The position numbers were made by a program, and so were the translations under genes. A DNA stretch of 64,000 nucleotides, from contig NZ_CP060714.1 in the NCBI RefSeq assembly GCF_014395975.1, positions 1,364,001-1,428,000 on the forward strand, in the 5' to 3' direction. The notes beneath the pieces are model-generated. The model did not search any database and had not been told where the DNA came from. It worked only from the letters and a program-made list of their open reading frames with translations. This document shows, one piece after another, positions 52,650-61,280 of the stretch; within the stretch, counting starts at the first letter, position 1, and every line of letters starts with the position of its first letter. The DNA comes from Diaphorobacter ruginosibacter. Lineage in GTDB: Bacteria; Pseudomonadota; Gammaproteobacteria; Burkholderiales; Burkholderiaceae_C.

Positions 52650-55600
52650 ATGAACCTGATTGCCCAAGCCGTACTGTCCAGGCAGCAAGGCCCCAACAAT
52701 GAACGCATCGGCACGCTGCGCGTGGTGGCACTCGATGCAGCGGCAGGCAGTTCCGCCCCGCAGCATGTCGTCACGTTGCAGATCACGCACCTCAAGGCGG
52801 GGCTGGCCGAACGCGTGGACGAAAGCACGCTCACTCCCATGCCGGTGGCGCTGGCGCTCGCGCGCCAGCGGGCCGTGGGCTACCTGCAACAGCGCCTCGC
52901 CGCGGGCGACCGGCTGGTCTCGCAGCAGGGCTTCGACGATGCCATTCACATTCCCGGTGGCACGCGCGCAGAACAAGCGCAGCAGCTCCCCGACCGGGCG
53001 ACGGCCGCCGAGGGAGGCATGCCGGAGTCGCCCGCGCAGGCCCGGGCCATTGCCGCACTGTGCGCGAAGCTCGATGGCAATGCATGGCGTCGGCTGTCCT
53101 CGGACCAGCAGGGGCGAGCGATCTGGCGGCTCTCCGAACTGGCCGATCCCGCACGCGGTGGCGCGGCGCAGCAGCTTCTGTATGCGCAGGTTCCGCGCCT
53201 GATCGCGCTGCTCGAGCGCGGCGAGGATCTGCTCGACTATTGCCTGGCTGCCCTGATCGGCAAGCTGGGCGATCCGGGCGCGGCGATGGCGATGCAGGCG
53301 CTGTCCGGGCGTGGGCGCAGTGCCGCGACGCGTGACATGGCCCGGCAGGCATGGCTCGCGCTACAGGGGGTGCAGGCGGGCGATGCCGCGGCAGATGCAT
53401 CGCAGGCGCCTGTCGTGATCACCGATCCGCAGGCGCTGTTGCAGGCGGATGAGCAAGGCCTGAACGACCCGTTGGTCGCACAGGCCGTGCGCCAGCACCT
53501 CGCCGAGGTGGCGCTGGGTTTCAACTGGTGGCCGGTCGTCAAGCGCATCTACAAGCGCGCACAGTGGCGCAACGACCACGCGACCCTGGCCATCCTGCAC
53601 GCACGGTTCGATGGCGACAACGACCGGCGCCGCAATGCACCGATGCAGCTGGACACCCTGATGTACATGCGGCTTCGTGGCTGGCGCCATCTGCGGCGCC
53701 TGGCGGCGGCACAGCATAGCGAGGCACCCGCGCTCGCGGTGGCGCTGCTCCTGCAACTCGACCGGCTTTGCAGTCCGCAGGGGCAGGAGAGGAATGGCCG
53801 CCTGCCCGAGACCCAGTGGCTGCTCGCCCAGAAATTGCTGCTGCCCCACTGGGAAGGGCTGCGTGCATCGCATCGTGCGTGGCGCTGGAGCCTGGACGAG
53901 CCCTTGAATTTCGCGGAACTTCCTGCAAACCGCGTGGAGGGCCTCGGCGAGATGTGGGATGCGAATCCGCATCATCTGCTCGCGCTGGTCACGCAGGGGC
54001 AATCGCGCGTCCTGCTGTGGTCTCTGACACGCGCGCTGAGCGACCAGACCGTTTTCCTGCATGCGCAGGAGGCGCCGCAGATCGCGCCGCTGCTGCACCA
54101 TGCCTACGCCCCTGCGGCAGCCCTTGGCCTGCAGACTGCCCAGCACCACATGGCGCAGTCCGGCGACATGCAGGCGCTACGCCCCTGGATCTTGGCGCTG
54201 GCCCAATGCCCTGATGGTCCGGCTGCGGACTATCTCAGCCACTGGCTCACGCGCGACCGCCTGGGTGCGGCTGCGGATGCCGACCTGGTGGCCGCATTGC
54301 TGGTCTCGCCAGCGGCGGTGCTGCGCACGCAAGGCGTTGCGCTGCTGGCCTTCGCCAACGGCGCAGCGGTGGCATTGGCCCTGCTGGCCGTGGTGCCGAC
54401 GCTGGATGAATCGACCGCGGCACTGTCAGAGATTCGCGACAACCTGGTCTCGCTGTTGAACCGCCAGGGACCCCTGTCGCGTGATGCGGGCAGTGTTCCT
54501 CCGCTGCCGCTGCATCGCCTGCTCGAGCATTCGCTCACGCCGCTGGTCGAGATCGCCACGGCCTGGCTGCTGGTGCATCCTTCGGGATTGGCGACGCTGC
54601 CAGCGAGCTCGCTGCGCGCATTGCTGGCATCGGACGAACCTGCGCGCGTGGCCTGCGGCATCCGCCTCATGGACAGTCTGTCCGATGATGTGCTGTCCGA
54701 GCAGGCCGATGTCCTGGCCGAGTTCGCCGTGTCTGCGCATCCGGAGTTGCGCAAGGCCGTGGCGCCGCTCATCACGAGGCTGGCAGGCGATACGCGCTGC
54801 AATGCGCGTATCGCGGTGCAACTGCATGACGCGCTGTTCCGGGCCGAGGCCGGGGAGGGCGCGCATGCCGATGTGCTGGCCCTGCTCACCGGGCCGCTTG
54901 CAGGGGTGGCACCCGCTCGTGATGCCTCGGGCGTATGGCGTGCGCTGCAGGCCCGCACCACCGGTGCGCAGCGCTACGGTGCGTGGGCGCTCGGACCATT
55001 GGGTGATGACGCATACACACTGCGCCAGTGGTCCACGCTGGCACGCCATGCCGACACCGAGGTGCGCTCGCGCAGCCGAACGACCCTCGATACCCGGCTG
55101 ACGCCCATGGAGCGGACGACGCCCGAGCAGGCCGAGCAGTTGCTGCCGCTGGCCGACGCGAAGTTTGCCGATACGCAGCGCTATGCGCAAAGCCTTTTCG
55201 GTGAGCGCCTGCCCTCGTCGGCGCTCTCGCCCGAGCTGCTGATTGCGTGGGTCGACCATCCCCAGGCCTGGGTGCAGGCGCTGGGCCGGCAGCGTCTCAC
55301 GCAGCACATGAGCGCGCCGGAGGCCAGTCTTTGCCTTGGTCGGCTCGCACAGCATCCATCGACCAGCGTTCAGCTGTTCGTGACGCAGTGGCTGCTGAGC
55401 CTGCCGGATGAGTCCGCCGTTGAACGCGCGGCGCGGTTGCAGGAGCTCGAGCCCTATTTCCTGGCGGTGCTGAGCCAGGTGCATCGTGCCCGTGCCAGCA
55501 AGACGCGGGTGCTGGGCTTCCTGCGCGCACAGACCGACTCGGAAGCCACTGCCCGGGTGGTGGCAGGCATCTTCGCGCGGCAGGTGGTCAGCGCCAGCCT

Positions 55601-55730
55601 GACGGATCAGCCCGACTACGTGGCGGGGCTGCGCGACATCGTGGCGCGGCATCCGCAACTGGCGCAGAGCTTCATGCAGAGAGTGGATGGCGAGCGACGG
55701 GCGCATGCGCGCGGCGTCGTGCGCATGTGA
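52650..55730 (+). CDS. Retron-associated ARM/HEAT-like repeat protein
   Basis: A 1026-residue, almost wholly helical protein. It has many Leu/Ala-rich helix pairs of HEAT/armadillo type through its length (for example LPASSLRALLASDEPARVAC and PELRKAVAPLITRLAGDTRC), with no nuclease, ATPase or signal motif that I can see. The first 110 residues are beta-richer. It is the first gene of the retron operon; the SWIM gene starts 7 bp after its stop. In what I remember as type XIII retrons, an ARM-repeat protein is one of two accessory proteins, so it is a candidate effector or sensor. The ribosome site is poor. The 136 bp upstream presumably hold the operon promoter. Confidence 0.85.
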   Translation: MNLIAQAVLSRQQGPNNERIGTLRVVALDAAAGSSAPQHVVTLQITHLKAGLAERVDESTLTPMPVALALARQRAVGYLQQRLAAGDRLVSQQGFDDAIHIPGGTRAEQAQQLPDRATAAEGGMPESPAQARAIAALCAKLDGNAWRRLSSDQQGRAIWRLSELADPARGGAAQQLLYAQVPRLIALLERGEDLLDYCLAALIGKLGDPGAAMAMQALSGRGRSAATRDMARQAWLALQGVQAGDAAADASQAPVVITDPQALLQADEQGLNDPLVAQAVRQHLAEVALGFNWWPVVKRIYKRAQWRNDHATLAILHARFDGDNDRRRNAPMQLDTLMYMRLRGWRHLRRLAAAQHSEAPALAVALLLQLDRLCSPQGQERNGRLPETQWLLAQKLLLPHWEGLRASHRAWRWSLDEPLNFAELPANRVEGLGEMWDANPHHLLALVTQGQSRVLLWSLTRALSDQTVFLHAQEAPQIAPLLHHAYAPAAALGLQTAQHHMAQSGDMQALRPWILALAQCPDGPAADYLSHWLTRDRLGAAADADLVAALLVSPAAVLRTQGVALLAFANGAAVALALLAVVPTLDESTAALSEIRDNLVSLLNRQGPLSRDAGSVPPLPLHRLLEHSLTPLVEIATAWLLVHPSGLATLPASSLRALLASDEPARVACGIRLMDSLSDDVLSEQADVLAEFAVSAHPELRKAVAPLITRLAGDTRCNARIAVQLHDALFRAEAGEGAHADVLALLTGPLAGVAPARDASGVWRALQARTTGAQRYGAWALGPLGDDAYTLRQWSTLARHADTEVRSRSRTTLDTRLTPMERTTPEQAEQLLPLADAKFADTQRYAQSLFGERLPSSALSPELLIAWVDHPQAWVQALGRQRLTQHMSAPEASLCLGRLAQHPSTSVQLFVTQWLLSLPDESAVERAARLQELEPYFLAVLSQVHRARASKTRVLGFLRAQTDSEATARVVAGIFARQVVSASLTDQPDYVAGLRDIVARHPQLAQSFMQRVDGERRAHARGVVRM

Positions 55731-55737
55731 GGTGGCG

Positions 55738-57510
55738 ATGGAATTCCAATACCAGTACTACGGCGCGACGCAGGTCAGCGATACCGCGCAGGCGCAGAAC
55801 TTCTCGTTCGCCCCGGACCTGCTCAGGCCCCCCACGCGGTTCGACGGCACGCTGCGGCGCGACGGCCAGGGCTTCCTGCAGGTGCGCGAGGCGCTCTCCG
55901 CATTGCACAGCGTGGTGGTCAGCGACATGCGCACGCGCGGCCGCGACAAGAGCGCCTACCGGCAATGGCTTGCGGAACACGAATCGCAGCTGCTGGCCGG
56001 ATTCATGGCCGACACCGGCGGCCTGCAAAAGCGCGCCGAACAGATCTGGGCCGAGCTCAAATCACTGCGCGGTATCAAGGCGCAGGTGCTGGGGCCTTTC
56101 TACAAGGCGCAGCGCAAGTATTTCGACTGGCTCTACCAGCACAACCGCGATCTCTGGTACGTGCTCGATCCGGTGATCACCGTGCATCCCGACCGCCTGC
56201 TGTTCGAGGCGTTCAGCCAGGACGAGTCGAGCTACTGCGCGGTCAGCATCCGGCACGAAGCCTTCGACCATGCGGGCGAGATGGTGTGCGGCACGACCAA
56301 CATCGATTACTCGGCCAGCCTGTACGAGGAGTTCCAGAAGATCCGCAACTACAAGGACACGCGGCTGCAGCTCGATCCCTCGGGCTTCGACGTGGCCGTT
56401 GGCAACGATCCAGCGCTGCGCGAGGAAAAGATCGATCTGCCCGACAGCTGGCTGCGTGGCTTCCTGCAGGTATCGAGCGCGATGGCGCTGCCGGCCACGG
56501 TGGTCGAGCTGCATCCGATGGATCTGTTCAACATCTGCGCGCAGCTGCGAGGCCAGCGCGAAAAGCATGGCCCGCGTGCGCTGCGATTCGAGCTTGCGCC
56601 GCAAGGGGCGCCGCAGATCGTCTTCGAGCCATGGAACAAGCGTTTGCAGACCAAGCGCTCGCGCGTGGTTTCCCGCGGGGGTGATGCGGGTGCCGGTGCG
56701 GGTGCCAGCGCAGGTGCCGGCGAGGGAGCGCAGACGCCCACCACCATCCGCATCTGGGGGCGCCGTCGCCTGCTGATGCTCGAGCGCCTGATCTCGCAGG
56801 CCAGGAGCGTTCGCGTGCACCTGCTGGGAACCGGCATGCCGAGTTTCTGGGTGATCGACATGGGGCTGGTGACGGTCACGCTCGGTCTGTCGGGCTGGAG
56901 CGCCAACGACTGGGCCGCCGGCGCGCGCTTTCACCTGCTGGCACCTCAGGCCGATGTGAAGGACGCGGACATCGAGGCCGTCGGCTCCGCCCTGCAATCG
57001 CGCTGGCAGGCCAGTGCGCAGGAACTGGCCCAGGCCACGGGACTTGGCGCCGCGCAAGTGCATGCGGCGATGACCAATTGGCTGCATGCGGGCAGGGCGG
57101 TCTATGACCTGTCCGCCGAACGCTATGCATGGCGCGAGCTGCTGCGCGAGCCATTGACCGCCGAGCAACTGCTGGTGCCCGCATCGCCCGAAGAGGAGGC
57201 CGCGCTCGCGCTGGTGCGCAAGCGGCTGGTGCCGCCGCCGACGCTGGCGTTTGCCGATGGCTTCACACGCGTGTCGGGCCGCATTCCGCGCGAGGACGGC
57301 AAGCGCTGGTTCGAGCCGCTGCTGGAGCTCAACGCCGACGAACAGATGACCGACGCGCGATGCAATTGCAACTTCTTCCAGCAGAACCGCCTGTACCGCG
57401 GCCCTTGCCAGCACATCGTGGCGCTGCGTCTCGTGGCGCAGGCCGAGCTGGACGCGGGCCGGCGCCCGCATGTGGCGGAACAACCAAAAATCGAGGACGA
57501 AGTCACATGA
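55738..57510 (+). CDS. Retron-associated winged-helix/SWIM zinc-finger protein
   Basis: A 590-residue protein. The C-terminal SWIM finger has Cys542, Cys544, Cys557 and His559 (RCNCNFFQQ then GPCQHIVALRL), a CxC...CxH pattern. A winged-helix-like segment is at about 420-470 (SAQELAQATGLGAAQVHAAM). A Gly/Ala low-complexity linker (about 314-332) divides it from the N-terminal mixed domain (1-310), whose fold I do not know. SWIM domains bind nucleic acid or protein. It sits between the ARM/HEAT gene (7 bp) and the retron ncRNA. It is the second accessory protein of the retron. ATG 55738 lies right after the previous stop, so coupling is likely. Confidence 0.88.
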   Translation: MEFQYQYYGATQVSDTAQAQNFSFAPDLLRPPTRFDGTLRRDGQGFLQVREALSALHSVVVSDMRTRGRDKSAYRQWLAEHESQLLAGFMADTGGLQKRAEQIWAELKSLRGIKAQVLGPFYKAQRKYFDWLYQHNRDLWYVLDPVITVHPDRLLFEAFSQDESSYCAVSIRHEAFDHAGEMVCGTTNIDYSASLYEEFQKIRNYKDTRLQLDPSGFDVAVGNDPALREEKIDLPDSWLRGFLQVSSAMALPATVVELHPMDLFNICAQLRGQREKHGPRALRFELAPQGAPQIVFEPWNKRLQTKRSRVVSRGGDAGAGAGASAGAGEGAQTPTTIRIWGRRRLLMLERLISQARSVRVHLLGTGMPSFWVIDMGLVTVTLGLSGWSANDWAAGARFHLLAPQADVKDADIEAVGSALQSRWQASAQELAQATGLGAAQVHAAMTNWLHAGRAVYDLSAERYAWRELLREPLTAEQLLVPASPEEEAALALVRKRLVPPPTLAFADGFTRVSGRIPREDGKRWFEPLLELNADEQMTDARCNCNFFQQNRLYRGPCQHIVALRLVAQAELDAGRRPHVAEQPKIEDEVT

Positions 57511-57511
57511 A

Positions 57512-57541
57512 TTTCCACGACGCGTCGACATGCACTAAACT
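57512..57541 (+). promoter_or_regulatory. Possible promoter of the retron ncRNA
   Basis: TTTCCA (57512-57517) and TAAACT (57536-57541), 18 bp apart, lie just before a1 (57549). The predicted start would fall close to a1, as expected for a retron transcript. The match to consensus is only moderate. Confidence 0.35.
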
Positions 57542-57548
57542 CTTTTCC

Positions 57549-57781
57549 TTCGGAGCAACGCGCAGGCTCTTGCAATCCGGACGGTGCTTCGCCGTCCATG
57601 TGAACTGCCGTTTCATGCACCACGGGCGCCGTTTTCACTGTGCCACCCCAGCCATGGTGTCGCGCTTCCTGAGTGGCTTGCCACAAGCGAAGCAGCGACA
57701 CCATGGCGGGGTGGCGTCGAGCGAACAGCTCCCGTCCCGTGAGCCCGACGGGCTCTTCGACGAGAAGCGCGTTGCTCCGAA
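57549..57781 (+). ncRNA. Retron msr-msd locus
   Basis: The perfect 15-bp inverted repeat a1 TTCGGAGCAACGCGC (57549-57563) / a2 GCGCGTTGCTCCGAA (57767-57781) closes the element. The msr part follows a1, with AGG at 57564-57566 offering the branching G. Its hairpins are GGACGG/CCGTCC (57579-57597) and GTGAA/TTCAC (57600-57638). The msd part holds a long hairpin, 57642-57663 with 57695-57715: 21 pairs broken by one bulged A at 57650. The stem continues with GCTTC/GAAGC and a GTGGC-TT-GCCAC tip. A second hairpin, CGTCGA/TCGACG (57715-57762), encloses GAGCCC-GAC-GGGCTC. It lies in the 367-bp gap between the SWIM gene and the reverse transcriptase. Confidence 0.9.
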
Positions 57782-57877
57782 TTTCTTTCCGCATCACTGC
57801 ACTTCGCGTGCACCCCTGGCCAGTCTGAAGGCAGGCGGGCGGCAAGGCATCCCATGCCTTCATCAGGGAGCCCCTGC

Positions 57878-59899
57878 ATGAGCGCTCCCCAACCGACCCG
57901 AGCCGAGATCTACGATCGCATCAAGACCTCCAGCAAGCAGGAAGTCATCCTCGAGGAAATGCAGCGCATGGGCTTCTGGCCCCAGGGCGAAGGCGAGCCC
58001 CAGGTGGCTGCCGACCTGATCCAGCGCGAAGGCGAACTGCAGCGCGAAATGAGCGAATTGCGCGAGCAGCTGGCCGTGCGGCGCAATCCCGAACGTGCGC
58101 TGCGCGAGATGCGCAAGCAGCGCATGAAGCAGGCACGCGACCAGCGCGAGGAAACCCGGCGCAGGCATGCGCAGGAGCGCCATGACAAGGCGTTGGCATG
58201 GCATGGCACGCGTGCATCGCACATGGGTTATCTGGGCCCTGGCGTCTCGGCCGCGTTGCATGCTCCCGGGCAAGACGGTTCCGCCGACGGCGCCAGTGGC
58301 AGGAAGCCGGCGCGCGAGCGCAGCGCGCCCGACCTGCGGCGACTGGCGCTCAACGGACTGCCCGCGCTCACCAGCGGCGCGCAACTGGCGGAGGCCATGG
58401 GCGTGAGTGTCGCGGAGCTGCGCTTCCTGAGCTTTCACCGCGAGGTCGCGCGCACGCACCACTACCACTCGTTCACGCTGCCCAAGAAGACCGGCGGCGA
58501 GCGCCAGATCTCCGCACCGATGCCGCGCCTGAAGCGCGCGCAGTACTGGGTGCTGGACAACGTGCTCGCGAAGATGCCGGCGCACGATGCGGCGCATGGC
58601 TTCCTGGCGGGGCGCTCCATCGTCAGCAATGCCCGGCCGCACGCGGGGCAGGACGTGGTGATCAACCTCGATGTCAAGGATTTCTTCCCAAGCATCGCCT
58701 TCGGGCGCATCAAGGGCGTGTTCCGGCAACTGGGCTACGGCGAGGGCATCGCCACGGTTCTCGCATTGCTGTGCAGCGAAAACCGGGCGCAGGCATGGAG
58801 TGTGGATGGCGAGCGGCTGTTCGTCGGTGGCAAGGCGCGCGAGCGTGTGCTGCCCCAGGGCGCGCCCACCAGCCCGATGTTGACCAACCTGCTGTGCCGG
58901 CGCCTGGATCGCCGCCTGCAGGGACTGGCCGCGCAGCTCGGCTTCGCCTATACCCGCTATGCCGACGACCTGACCTTTTCTGCGTCCGGCGACGCGGCGC
59001 GCGACCACGTAGGCAAGCTGTTGAGCCGGGTTCGCTGGATCCTGCACGACGAGGGCTTCACGCCGCACCCCGACAAGGAGCGCGTGATGCGCAAGGGCCG
59101 GCGCCAGGAGGTGACGGGCCTGGTCGTCAATGGCAGCCAGCCCGGCGTGTCGCGGCAGATGCGCAGGAAGCTGCGTGCCGCGCTGCATCGTGCGTCGCAT
59201 GCGGCGCCTGGAGATGCACCCGCGGCCCATTGGCAGGGACAGGCCGCGCAGCCTTCGCAACTGCTGGGGCTGGCGCAGTTCGTCCAGCAGGTCGATGCGC
59301 AACAGGGCAAGGCGCTGCTTGCCAGCGCCCGGCAACTGGTGCGCGACCCCGTTGCACGCGTCAACGACGCCCTGCGCGAGGCGGCAGCAGAGGACCGGCT
59401 TGCCGCGGCATCCGAAGCGGCGGTTTCATTCCGGCAGGCGGCGGCCTCGGGGCGCTCGCCTGTGCGTGCCAACGGCGAAGGCTGGTGGCAGCCGGAGCAG
59501 AAGGCCGCCCCCGTGCTGGAGCAGACCGACCAGCAGCGCCGGGAGGCTCGGCAACAGGCCCGCCGGCAGTCGCTGGCAGCAGCGTCTCCAGCGTCTCCGG
59601 AAACCGCACCCGGCAACGGCGCAAGGCGAGTGCAAGGCGTTCCCGCCGAAGGTGTTTCACCGGCCCAGCCCGGCAAGGCTCCGGAGGCATCCGGGCTGCC
59701 GCCCGTGCGCCGAATGCTGCGCTACTGGTCCCAGATGGGCCTCTGCTTTCTGCTGGGCTCCATCCTGCACAACCGCCTGATCACGATCTTCGCGATGGTG
59801 ATGGTCATTGCGCTGTACTACATGCGCAAGCAGCGCTGGGATCTGTTTGCCGGGGTGCTGGTGATAGCGACGCTGCTCGGCTACCTCGTGCGATCCTGA
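57878..59899 (+). CDS. Retron reverse transcriptase with C-terminal membrane tail
   Basis: A 673-residue RT. Residues 1-110 are a charged coiled-coil-like N-terminal extension. The palm motifs follow: NARPH (251-255, the retron NAxxH signature), INLDVKDFFPSI (catalytic Asp265), LPQGAPTSP, and YADD (361-364). VTG (412-414, in EVTGLVVN) is the second retron hallmark. Residues 500-610 are a low-complexity linker. The last 60 residues hold hydrophobic segments (MGLCFLLGSILHNRLITIFA onward; LFAGVLVIATLLGYLV), so the enzyme may be membrane-tethered. ATG 57878 has GGGAG upstream at good spacing. It uses the ncRNA directly upstream to make msDNA. Convergent with hemY. Confidence 0.95.
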   Translation: MSAPQPTRAEIYDRIKTSSKQEVILEEMQRMGFWPQGEGEPQVAADLIQREGELQREMSELREQLAVRRNPERALREMRKQRMKQARDQREETRRRHAQERHDKALAWHGTRASHMGYLGPGVSAALHAPGQDGSADGASGRKPARERSAPDLRRLALNGLPALTSGAQLAEAMGVSVAELRFLSFHREVARTHHYHSFTLPKKTGGERQISAPMPRLKRAQYWVLDNVLAKMPAHDAAHGFLAGRSIVSNARPHAGQDVVINLDVKDFFPSIAFGRIKGVFRQLGYGEGIATVLALLCSENRAQAWSVDGERLFVGGKARERVLPQGAPTSPMLTNLLCRRLDRRLQGLAAQLGFAYTRYADDLTFSASGDAARDHVGKLLSRVRWILHDEGFTPHPDKERVMRKGRRQEVTGLVVNGSQPGVSRQMRRKLRAALHRASHAAPGDAPAAHWQGQAAQPSQLLGLAQFVQQVDAQQGKALLASARQLVRDPVARVNDALREAAAEDRLAAASEAAVSFRQAAASGRSPVRANGEGWWQPEQKAAPVLEQTDQQRREARQQARRQSLAAASPASPETAPGNGARRVQGVPAEGVSPAQPGKAPEASGLPPVRRMLRYWSQMGLCFLLGSILHNRLITIFAMVMVIALYYMRKQRWDLFAGVLVIATLLGYLVRS

Positions 59900-59920
59900 A
59901 ATAAATCGCCAACAGGCGTC

Positions 59921-59965
59921 GAAAACTCCCCCTCTGCGCTCCCATGGCAACGCAAGAGTGGGAGT
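59921..59965 (-). terminator. Weak terminator between RT and hemY
   Basis: ACTCCC...CTCTGCG (59925-59937) pairs imperfectly with CGCAAGAG...GGGAGT (59951-59965). On the minus strand it ends in TTTTC, so it could end the hem operon. Confidence 0.4.
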
Positions 59966-59979
59966 GTGGAAGCCGGTTC

Positions 59980-61257
59980 TTACAACGCCGCGATGGCGGC
60001 CTGCTTCCAGGCGTGCGCGGCGGCTTCCTCGTCGTTGCGGTGTTCGGCCAGTTCAGCCAGGAAACGCCATGCGCTGGCGCGCAGCTTGCCGTCGGCCAGT
60101 TTGGGTGCAGCCTGCGTGAACAGTTGCTGCGCCTTGCCCCAGAGCTCGCGGTGCAGGCAGGCCACGGCCGAGAGGTACTGCAGGCGGGCGTCACGCGGGT
60201 TGGCCTGCTGGGCGCTCTCGATGCGCGCAAGCCAGGTGGCGTCGATGCCGCTCATGTTGTTCTCGAGAACATGAATCAGCTTGAGTGCCTGGGTGTCCGA
60301 CAGCGAGCGGGCGGGATCCGCAAAGAGCTCCCACACCGGCAGCAGCCAGTGCCGCACCTGGGCCGCATCGCCCTCGAGCTGCGACAGGCGCTGCGCCGCG
60401 TGGACGGCCAGCTCGGGCATCGCGCGCTCGTTCGGATCGAGCGACATCCACGCGCGCTGCAACTGCGCCGGATCGTGTGCATCGTTGATCACCTCGATGG
60501 CAAGGCCGCGCACGATGCTCTCCGCCGCGGCGGGCGAGAAGGCGCGGTGCTTGCCCAGCAGGCGTGCCGTGTCCAGCGCCTCCTCGGGCAGGTGGGCCAT
60601 GCGCGCGGCCTTCAGCCTGGCGCGCAGGGCCAGCGTGCGGCGCGCGGCGCCGGCCGTCAGCGTGGACATGCGGTCGAGCGCGGCGTTGGCATCGCGTTCG
60701 TCCAGCGACCAGCGCGCCGCGCGCAACTGGGCGCCTTCGCGCAGTTCCTGCTCGGATGTGGGGGCGTTGGAGGGGATCGAGTCCAGCGCCTGCTGCAGAT
60801 GGTTCTCGCGCGTGGTGCGATCCTGCAGCGCATGCGAGCTTTCGGCGGCCACGATGTGGGCCAGCGTGCGCAGCTGGCGGCCGTGCGGAACCGGCCCCGA
60901 TTGCGACAGGTCGCCTTCCTGGGCGATGGCCGACAGCGCGGCCTTGCGGGCGCGCAGGAAGCGTCCTGCCAGCAACTGCGAGGTGGCGTCCAGCAGCGAG
61001 GCGTGCATGGCGCGCTCCTTCTGCTGCAGGCGCCAGCGGCGCGCGCGCTGCGGCAGCTCGAGCAGGGCCGCCGTGCCGCGCAGTGCGCCGTAGAGGATGG
61101 TGAAGCTGCCGAACAGCAGCAGCAGGACCGCGTTGAGCGACAGGTCCACCCGATAGGGTGGCCAGAAGAGCGTCACCGTGCCCTGGTTGTTGCCTGCGAA
61201 CAGGGCAACCGCCACGGCGACACCGAACAGAGCCAGGAGCCAGAGAGCTGCGCGCAT
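59980..61257 (-). CDS. hemY: HemY-type membrane/TPR protein of the heme cluster
   Basis: A 425-residue inner-membrane protein. Two N-terminal membrane segments (about 4-22 and 42-62) flank the conserved NQGTVTLFWPPYRVDLSLN. The remainder is TPR-like helices (KQAAIAAL at the end). In proteobacteria HemY lies with hemX at the end of the hemCD operon and is linked to late heme synthesis; its biochemical role is unclear, and it is not the Bacillus HemY oxidase. It starts 23 bp after the hemX stop. Confidence 0.9.
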   Translation of the reverse strand: MRAALWLLALFGVAVAVALFAGNNQGTVTLFWPPYRVDLSLNAVLLLLFGSFTILYGALRGTAALLELPQRARRWRLQQKERAMHASLLDATSQLLAGRFLRARKAALSAIAQEGDLSQSGPVPHGRQLRTLAHIVAAESSHALQDRTTRENHLQQALDSIPSNAPTSEQELREGAQLRAARWSLDERDANAALDRMSTLTAGAARRTLALRARLKAARMAHLPEEALDTARLLGKHRAFSPAAAESIVRGLAIEVINDAHDPAQLQRAWMSLDPNERAMPELAVHAAQRLSQLEGDAAQVRHWLLPVWELFADPARSLSDTQALKLIHVLENNMSGIDATWLARIESAQQANPRDARLQYLSAVACLHRELWGKAQQLFTQAAPKLADGKLRASAWRFLAELAEHRNDEEAAAHAWKQAAIAAL

Positions 61258-61280
61258 GTATCAGGGCCTTCCGTTGAATG

